Shown in pieces: positions 56,826-61,658 of a stretch of DNA of 61,658 nt. Below the pieces are notes generated by a model. It saw nothing but the letters and a program-made list of their open reading frames with translations, did no database searches and was not told the DNA's origin. The position numbers and the translations under genes were made by a program. Numbering within the stretch: the stretch's first letter is position 1; each line of letters opens with the position of its first letter. Source of the DNA: Acidovorax facilis (GTDB taxonomy: Bacteria > Pseudomonadota > Gammaproteobacteria > Burkholderiales > Burkholderiaceae_C); NCBI RefSeq assembly GCF_023913775.1, contig NZ_JAMXAX010000019.1, positions 1 to 61,658 on the forward strand, read 5' to 3'.

Positions 56826-56839
56826 TCTAGCCCGTTGGA

Positions 56840-57130
56840 GTGGAGAACCGCGTAGTCTTGACCGCCTGTATCGCAGAGGCTGAACCCCTGCGCTACACGC
56901 CCGCCGGACTGCCTGCCCTCACGCTGCGCCTCGAACACGAGTCCCAGCAAACCGAGGCAGGCCACCCCCGCGAAGTCAGGGCCGCCATGAAAGCCATTGC
57001 CTTTGGAGCGATGGCCGAGCGACTGGCACGGCAGAACATCGGAAGTCTCTGGACTTTCCATGGATTTCTGGCCAACCCGCGCAATGGCAAGACCGCAGTA
57101 CTGCACATCCAGGATATTCAACAAAATTAA
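56840..57130 (+). CDS. priB: Primosomal replication protein N (PriB)
   Basis: A 96-residue single-domain OB-fold protein that binds ssDNA and PriA during replication restart. The opening [24 protein letters not shown] is the PriB/SSB-like signature. The start is GTG at 56840. Its place between rpsF and rpsR, near dnaB, is conserved in beta- and gammaproteobacteria. Confidence 0.93.
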   Translation: MENRVVLTACIAEAEPLRYTPAGLPALTLRLEHESQQTEAGHPREVRAAMKAIAFGAMAERLARQNIGSLWTFHGFLANPRNGKTAVLHIQDIQQN

Positions 57131-57147
57131 TTTTCAAGGGGTCCGCA

Positions 57148-57429
57148 ATGGCCACGTTCAAGAAGTTCAACAAAGACAAGCGCCCAAAGCGCAACACCCA
57201 GTCCCTGCTGTTCAAGCGCAAGCGCTTTTGCCGCTTCACGGTGACCGGTGTTGAAGAAATCGACTACAAGGATGTCGATACGCTGCGCGATTTCATCGCC
57301 GAAAACGGCAAGATCATCCCCGCACGCCTGACCGGCACGCGCGCCATCTTCCAGCGTCAGCTGAACACCGCCATCAAGCGCGCTCGCTTCCTGGCCCTGG
57401 TGCCTTACAGCGACCAGCACAAGATCTAA
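57148..57429 (+). CDS. rpsR: 30S ribosomal protein S18
   Basis: A 93-residue basic protein of the small subunit, partner of S6. The core [27 protein letters not shown] is the S18 signature. Upstream of it are Lys-rich residues ([14 protein letters not shown]). It starts with ATG behind AAGGGG and is followed by rplI after 12 bases. Confidence 0.98.
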   Translation: MATFKKFNKDKRPKRNTQSLLFKRKRFCRFTVTGVEEIDYKDVDTLRDFIAENGKIIPARLTGTRAIFQRQLNTAIKRARFLALVPYSDQHKI

Positions 57430-57441
57430 GGAGCACAACCC

Positions 57442-57894
57442 ATGCAAATCATCCTGCTCGACAAGGTTGTGAACCTCGGCAACCTCGGTGAAATCGTCAA
57501 GGTCAAAGACGGCTACGCCCGCAACTTCCTGATCCCCGCTGGCCGCGCCCGTCGCGCCACGGAAGCCGCAAAGGCAGAGTTCGAAGCCAAGCGCGCTGAA
57601 CTCGAAAAGGCCGCAGCTGCCAAGCTGGCAGAAGCCCAAGCCCAAGGCGAAAAGCTGGCTGGCACCACCGTCAAGCTGACGCAAAAGGCTGGCGTGGACG
57701 GTCGTCTGTTTGGTTCCGTGACCAACCACGACATCGCCGAAGAGCTGAGCAAGCAAGGCTACAAGGTTGCCAAGTCGCAAATCCGCCTGCCCAACGGCCC
57801 GATCAAGGTCGTGAGCGAAAGCACTGTCAGCGTGGCTCTGCACACCGATGTGGTGGTGGACGTGACCGTGTCGGTCTACGGCGAAACCGCCTGA
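57442..57894 (+). CDS. rplI: 50S ribosomal protein L9
   Basis: A 150-residue large-subunit protein that reaches out from the L1 stalk base. The N-terminal domain [32 protein letters not shown] is diagnostic. A long connecting helix (about 40-75) and the C-terminal rRNA-binding domain follow. It is last in the operon; a terminator begins 22 bases after its stop. Confidence 0.98.
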   Translation: MQIILLDKVVNLGNLGEIVKVKDGYARNFLIPAGRARRATEAAKAEFEAKRAELEKAAAAKLAEAQAQGEKLAGTTVKLTQKAGVDGRLFGSVTNHDIAEELSKQGYKVAKSQIRLPNGPIKVVSESTVSVALHTDVVVDVTVSVYGETA

Positions 57895-57916
57895 GATTCA
57901 CTTCGGTGTTTCACGC

Positions 57917-57946
57917 AAAGCCGCCTTCGGGCGGCTTTTGTTTTTG
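57917..57946 (+). terminator. Rho-independent terminator after rplI
   Basis: AAAGCCGCC, loop TTCG, GGCGGCTTT, then TGTTTTTG: a stem capped by a stable UUCG tetraloop. It separates the ribosomal-protein operon from dnaB. Confidence 0.9.
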
Positions 57947-57990
57947 TGCGGCTCTGGTTTGTACATGGTTACCCACTGGTTGCCCCAACT

Positions 57991-57999
57991 TTATCCACA
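57991..57999 (+). promoter_or_regulatory. Perfect DnaA box upstream of dnaB
   Basis: TTATCCACA, 62 bases before the dnaB ATG, in the 115-base gap after the rplI terminator. Its place suits DnaA control of helicase expression; this is inference. Confidence 0.55.
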
Positions 58000-58061
58000 G
58001 ACTTGTGCCATGACGGCGCGCCGCACGGGCGCTAGCATGCCGGGTTAGCTCCGAGGATTCC

Positions 58062-59477
58062 ATGTCTGCTGTTTTTCCGCCCCTTGACGATGGCTTCACG
58101 CCGGTGCCCGACCGCGAAATCGCCCAGTTGCGCGTGCCGCCGCACTCCATTGAGGCGGAGTCCAGTGTGCTGGGGGGCCTGCTGCTGGACAACAACGCTT
58201 GGGACCGCGTGGGCGACCTGCTGGTAGAAAGCCATTTCTACCGCCACGAACACCAGATGATCTACTCGGCCATCGGCGCACTGATCAACGCCAGCAAGCC
58301 GGCCGACGTGATCACCGTGTTCGAGCACCTGCAGAACCAGGGCAAGGTGCAAGAGATGGGTGGGCTGGCTTATCTGAACAATCTGGCGCAATACGTGCCC
58401 AGCGCCAGCAACATCCGCCGCTATGCGGAAATCGTGCGCGAGCGTGCCATCCTGCGCAAGCTGGTCACGGCCAGCGACGAAATTTCCACCAATGCGTTCA
58501 ACCCGCAAGGCAAGACGGTCGAACGGATTCTGGACGAGGCCGAGTCCAAGATTTTTGCTATTGGCGAGGAAGGCTCGCGCACCAAGCAAGGTTTCCAGTC
58601 GCTGGATACGCTGGTGATCGACCTGCTCGATCGCGTGCAGGAGATGGCGGACAACCCTGTGGATGTGACGGGTGTGCCCACAGGCTTTGCGGACCTGGAC
58701 CGCATGACCTCGGGTCTGCAGGCGGGCGACATGGTGGTGCTGGCAGCGCGCCCCTCCATGGGCAAGACCTCGTTCGCGGTGAACATTGCCGAGCACGTGG
58801 CGCTCAATGAGGGCCTGCCGGTCGCCATCTTCTCGATGGAAATGGGCGCCGCCCAGCTGGCGGTGCGTATCGTGGGTTCGATTGGCCGGGTGAACCAGGG
58901 CAATCTGCGCACCGGCAAGCTCACCGATGATGAGTGGCCGCGCCTGACCGAGGCGATTGAAAAACTGCGCACCGTCTCGCTGCACATTGATGAAACCCCG
59001 GGCCTCACACCCGGCGAATTGCGCGCCAACGCGCGGCGCCTGGCGCGCCAGTGCGGCAAGCTGGGCCTGATCGTGGTCGACTATTTGCAGCTGATGAGCG
59101 GCTCTGGTTCGGCGGCCAGTTCGGACAACCGGGCGACCGAGCTGGGTGAAATTTCCCGGGGCCTCAAGATGCTGGCCAAGGAGCTGCAGTGCCCGGTGAT
59201 CGCGCTGTCGCAGCTCAACCGCTCGGTGGAACAACGTACCGACAAGCGCCCCATGATGTCCGACCTGCGCGAATCGGGCGCTATCGAGCAGGACGCGGAC
59301 ATCATCATGTTCATCTACCGCGACGACTACTACAACAAGGACTCCAAGGAGCCCAACGTGGCCGAGGTCATCATCGGCAAGCAGCGTAATGGCCCCACGG
59401 GTACCGTGAAGCTGTTCTTCCAGAAGAACCAGACGCGCTTCGAGAACCTGGCCATGGGTTCGGGCGACGATTTCTAG
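58062..59477 (+). CDS. dnaB: Replicative DNA helicase DnaB
   Basis: A 471-residue hexameric helicase that unwinds DNA ahead of the fork. The N-terminal domain (about 20-125) begins VPPHSIEAESSVLGGLLLDN. The RecA-like domain has Walker A ARPSMGKTSF, Walker B LIVVDYLQLM and QLNRSVEQR. It stands as a single gene after the rpsF operon, with a palindromic repeat starting two bases after its stop. Confidence 0.97.
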   Translation: MSAVFPPLDDGFTPVPDREIAQLRVPPHSIEAESSVLGGLLLDNNAWDRVGDLLVESHFYRHEHQMIYSAIGALINASKPADVITVFEHLQNQGKVQEMGGLAYLNNLAQYVPSASNIRRYAEIVRERAILRKLVTASDEISTNAFNPQGKTVERILDEAESKIFAIGEEGSRTKQGFQSLDTLVIDLLDRVQEMADNPVDVTGVPTGFADLDRMTSGLQAGDMVVLAARPSMGKTSFAVNIAEHVALNEGLPVAIFSMEMGAAQLAVRIVGSIGRVNQGNLRTGKLTDDEWPRLTEAIEKLRTVSLHIDETPGLTPGELRANARRLARQCGKLGLIVVDYLQLMSGSGSAASSDNRATELGEISRGLKMLAKELQCPVIALSQLNRSVEQRTDKRPMMSDLRESGAIEQDADIIMFIYRDDYYNKDSKEPNVAEVIIGKQRNGPTGTVKLFFQKNQTRFENLAMGSGDDF

Positions 59478-59478
59478 T

Positions 59479-59526
59479 AAAAATAGCCACTAGCGCTTAT
59501 TGGGTAAGCGCAAGTAGCTATCAAAT
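59479..59526 (-). repeat. Palindromic repeat after dnaB
   Basis: AAAAATAGCCACTAGCGCTT then ATTGGGTAAGCGCAAGTAGCTATCAAAT. The core AGCGCTT...AAGCGC is retained; ATAG/CTAT arms form an outer pair. Confidence 0.85.
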
Positions 59527-59568
59527 TAGGAGTTTTGTTCGGGGTAGATGGTCTTGGTCGGAGTTCCG

Positions 59569-59955
59569 TTACGGTCGCAGCACCCACACCAGCAAACCCG
59601 CACATCCCACGGCAAGAACACCCACAGCCCCAGTGAGCCGTTGCTGGCGTTGGCGCAGCACTTCTACCGCCTGCACCACCTGGGCATTCTGTTCGGCCAG
59701 TGACTGGATCAGCACGGCGGATTCCTGCTGCTCCTGCTCCAGCATTACCACCCGCTCGCGCAGATGTTCCAGCTGCAAGGCCACGGGAATGGCGGGTTCG
59801 CCCCCAGCGCCTTCGAGTGCTCCCGCAGCAGCTTCAGCGTTCCCTTTTCGGGTGGTGCCCAGCAGCTTCTTGGCCGCCTGGAGAATCTGGGGCGTCGCCT
59901 CGATGACGTCGCCCCAGGGCACCAGTTTCAGTGCTGCAACCCAGCCTGCAGCCAA
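59569..59955 (-). CDS. Small coiled-coil membrane protein, function unknown
   Basis: A 128-residue protein I do not recognise. It has an amphipathic N-terminus (AALKLVPWGDVIEATPQILQ), an Ala/Gly-rich linker, a coiled coil at about 58-105 (LEHLRERVVMLEQEQQESAVLI...) and a C-terminal membrane helix (GAVGVLAVGCAGLLVWVL) ending in RP. It is probably tail-anchored in the inner membrane. The start taken is TTG at 59955, one base after the PhoH-like gene stop, so it is likely co-transcribed and coupled with it. Confidence 0.65.
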   Translation of the reverse strand: MAAGWVAALKLVPWGDVIEATPQILQAAKKLLGTTRKGNAEAAAGALEGAGGEPAIPVALQLEHLRERVVMLEQEQQESAVLIQSLAEQNAQVVQAVEVLRQRQQRLTGAVGVLAVGCAGLLVWVLRP

Positions 59956-59956
59956 C

Positions 59957-61658
59957 TCAGAGCACCTCGCTGGCGAAATCTGCCAAGCGCGAGCGTTCGC
60001 CGCGCGCCAGCGTGATGTGCCCGCTGTGCGGCCAGCCCTTGAAGCGGTCCACGGCGTAGGTAAGCCCGGATGACCCTTCGGTCAGGTACGGCGTGTCGAT
60101 CTGCGCGAGGTTGCCCATGCAGATGATCTTGGTGCCGGGACCGGCGCGGGTGATCAGCGTCTTCATTTGCTTGGGCGTCAGGTTCTGCGCCTCATCGATG
60201 ATCACGTACTTGTTCAGGAAGGTGCGTCCGCGCATGAAGTTCATGCTCTTGATCTTGATGCGGCTGCGGATCAGCTCGTTGGTGGCAGCGCGGCCCCACT
60301 CGCCAGCATTGCCGCCGTCGCCCTTGGCCAAAAACTCCAGGTTGTCGTCCAGCGCGCCCATCCAGGGGCCCATCTTTTCTTCTTCGGTACCGGGCAGGAA
60401 GCCGATGTCCTCGCCCACGCTCACCGTGGCGCGGGTCATGATGATCTCGGTGTAGCGGCGATCGTCCAGCACCTGGGTCAGGCCTGCAGCCAGGGCGAGC
60501 AGGGTCTTGCCGGTGCCGGCCGTGCCGGTCAGGGTCACGAAGTCGATCTCGGGGTCCATGAGCAGGTTCATGGCGTAGTTCTGTTCGCGGTTGCGCGTGG
60601 TCACGCCCCACACGGCATTTTTGGCCGAACCGTAATCCTTCAGGGTCTGCAGTACCGCTGTTTTCTCGCGGATTTCGCTCACGCGCGCAAACAGGCTGGG
60701 CTCGCCGGGGGCTTCGAAGTACACGAACTGATTGATCATCAGCTGCGGCACGATGGGGCCGCCAATGCGGTAATAGGTGTGGGCGCCGCTTTGCCAGCTT
60801 TCCACGTTCTTGCCGCTCTTGGCCCAGAAGTCGGGGGGCAGGGCCAGCACGCCAGCGTAGAGCAGGTCGCCATCTTCCAGCGTCTTGTCGTTCTGGTAGT
60901 CCTCGGCAGTCAGGCCCAGCGCGCGGGCTTTGACGCGCATGTTGATGTCTTTGGAGACCAGCACCACTTCGCGCGGTGCGTGCAGCTTGCGCAGGGCTTC
61001 GACCACGCCCAGGATCTGGTTGTCGGCTTTGCCCGGGGGCAGGCTGGTGGGCAGGCTGTAGTCCAGTGGCACCGTCTGGAAGAACAGGTGGCCACCCGCA
61101 GCACGCTGGCCGGTGGAGTCAAGCTTGAGGCCCTTGGCCATGTCGGCGCCCTGGGCGGCAGCCAGGGCATCCAGCGTGCGGCTGGCCTGGCGGCCGTTGC
61201 GGGCCACTTCGGTCATGCCCTTCTTGTGGCCGTCCAGTTCTTCCAGCACGATCATCGGCAGGAAGATGTCGTGCTCTTCAAAGCGGAAGAGGCTGGTTGG
61301 GTCATGCAGGAGCACGTTGGTGTCCAGCACAAAGAGCTTGGTCGGACCTTGCGGTGCGGATTTGCGGGTGCGTGTGGTGGTCGCGGTGGCCGGGGTGGTG
61401 CTGGCGGTGACGGCGGCAGGTGTGTCGGTGCTGCGTGCCTTGCGCGTGCCGGTGCTTCGGGCCACGGGGGCGGCGGAGGGTTGGGGTGTGCGTGCTCGGG
61501 TCTCAATCTGGACCAATGGAGCTGTGTCAGGCGCTGCCAGCGACGAGGCCACGCTGTCTGCCTTGCGTCCGGCGCGGGTGGGGGCTGTAGCGGTGGCGGT
61601 GCGCTGGGGCGTAGCAACGGCTTCGTTCGCCGAGGTGGTAGCTACGCGGGGGCGGGCT
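59957..61658 (-). CDS. PIN-PhoH family ATPase/ribonuclease (5' end outside window)
   Basis: At least 566 residues are in the window and the frame remains open to the right edge with no ATG, so the start lies outside; a GTG at 61552 is possible but unforced. After a low-complexity Ala/Thr/Pro/Arg-rich N-terminus come a PIN nuclease domain (FVLDTNVLLHDP, then acidic residues in VLEELDGHKKG and VLVSKDINMRVKA) and a PhoH ATPase domain with Walker A GTAGTGKT and Walker B VIIDEAQN. This PIN-PhoH layout matches YlaK/PhoH2-type proteins, RNA helicase-ribonucleases. Confidence 0.9.
   Translation of the reverse strand, partial: ARPRVATTSANEAVATPQRTATATAPTRAGRKADSVASSLAAPDTAPLVQIETRARTPQPSAAPVARSTGTRKARSTDTPAAVTASTTPATATTTRTRKSAPQGPTKLFVLDTNVLLHDPTSLFRFEEHDIFLPMIVLEELDGHKKGMTEVARNGRQASRTLDALAAAQGADMAKGLKLDSTGQRAAGGHLFFQTVPLDYSLPTSLPPGKADNQILGVVEALRKLHAPREVVLVSKDINMRVKARALGLTAEDYQNDKTLEDGDLLYAGVLALPPDFWAKSGKNVESWQSGAHTYYRIGGPIVPQLMINQFVYFEAPGEPSLFARVSEIREKTAVLQTLKDYGSAKNAVWGVTTRNREQNYAMNLLMDPEIDFVTLTGTAGTGKTLLALAAGLTQVLDDRRYTEIIMTRATVSVGEDIGFLPGTEEEKMGPWMGALDDNLEFLAKGDGGNAGEWGRAATNELIRSRIKIKSMNFMRGRTFLNKYVIIDEAQNLTPKQMKTLITRAGPGTKIICMGNLAQIDTPYLTEGSSGLTYAVDRFKGWPHSGHITLARGERSRLADFASEVL

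Noticed and set aside
61252..61617. A 121-codon Pro-rich minus-strand ORF near the right edge
   Set aside because: It is an alternate frame of the low-complexity N-terminus of the PhoH-like gene.

Overview
The window is about 61.7 kb of GC-rich chromosomal DNA from a betaproteobacterium, most likely Burkholderiales, family Comamonadaceae (Acidovorax-like). This rests on gene order (rpmF-plsX-fabHDG-acpP-fabF followed by an RpoE module; lepA-lepB-DUF4845-rnc-era-recO-pdxJ-acpS; leuC-leuD-leuB-asd-fimV-truA-trpFBA-accD; grpE-dnaK-dnaJ; rpsF-priB-rpsR-rplI-dnaB) and on a short palindromic repeat that recurs through the window. I saw no rRNA, tRNA or CRISPR array.

Layout. 1-130: edge of an IS3-family element. 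254-2834 (minus): secreted YwqK/MORN-repeat protein, RsmI-like methyltransferase, Maf pyrophosphatase. 2860-9231 (plus): YceD, L32 and the phospholipid/fatty-acid initiation cluster. 9363-13949 (plus): small membrane protein, RpoE, RseA, RseB and periplasmic protease MucD. 13950-14458: 0.5-kb intergenic region with a palindrome, DnaA-box-like 9-mers and a strong terminator. 14459-22591 (plus): lepA, lepB, DUF4845, rnc, era, recO, pdxJ, acpS, nagZ. 22736-26102 (minus): lysS, a response regulator-diguanylate cyclase and an MscS channel. 26189-26460: 272-bp MITE-like element with 34-36 bp inverted ends. 26459-34778 (minus): a tightly overlapping eight-gene surface-glycan cassette. 34819-36088: LON-domain protein and a divergent YggT protein. 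36364-43761 (minus): fimV, truA, trpF, trpB, trpA, accD. 43992-46179: asd (minus) and a divergent DapB-like reductase (plus). 46262-50629 (minus): LysR regulator, leuC, entericidin-like lipoprotein, leuD, leuB. 50766-52130: beta-CASP metallo-hydrolase. 52284-56113 (minus): grpE-dnaK-dnaJ. 56418-59477 (plus): ribosomal protein/primosome operon and dnaB. 59569-61658 (minus): small coiled-coil membrane protein and a PIN-PhoH ATPase that runs off the end.

Most interesting signal. Upstream of asd (minus strand, 45123-45330) a -10 box is followed within a few bases by a 33-codon ORF whose codons 24-32 are all Thr, Ile or Lys, the end products of the pathway asd serves. The last two sense codons contain AAGGGC. 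A downstream CGCCCTT can pair either with that segment or with the asd Shine-Dalgarno AAGGGCG. This looks like a leader-peptide switch controlling asd. The gene facing it across the same intergenic region is a second lysine-pathway-type gene (DapB-like).

Other points worth a look: a 44-bp palindromic repeat with six intergenic copies, one copy that encodes most of a signal peptide (1368-1410) and one degenerate copy inside trpF; the MITE-like element that supplies most of the stop codon of the neighbouring sugar transferase; perfect DnaA boxes in front of dnaB and dnaK; and a candidate small RNA upstream of lepA.
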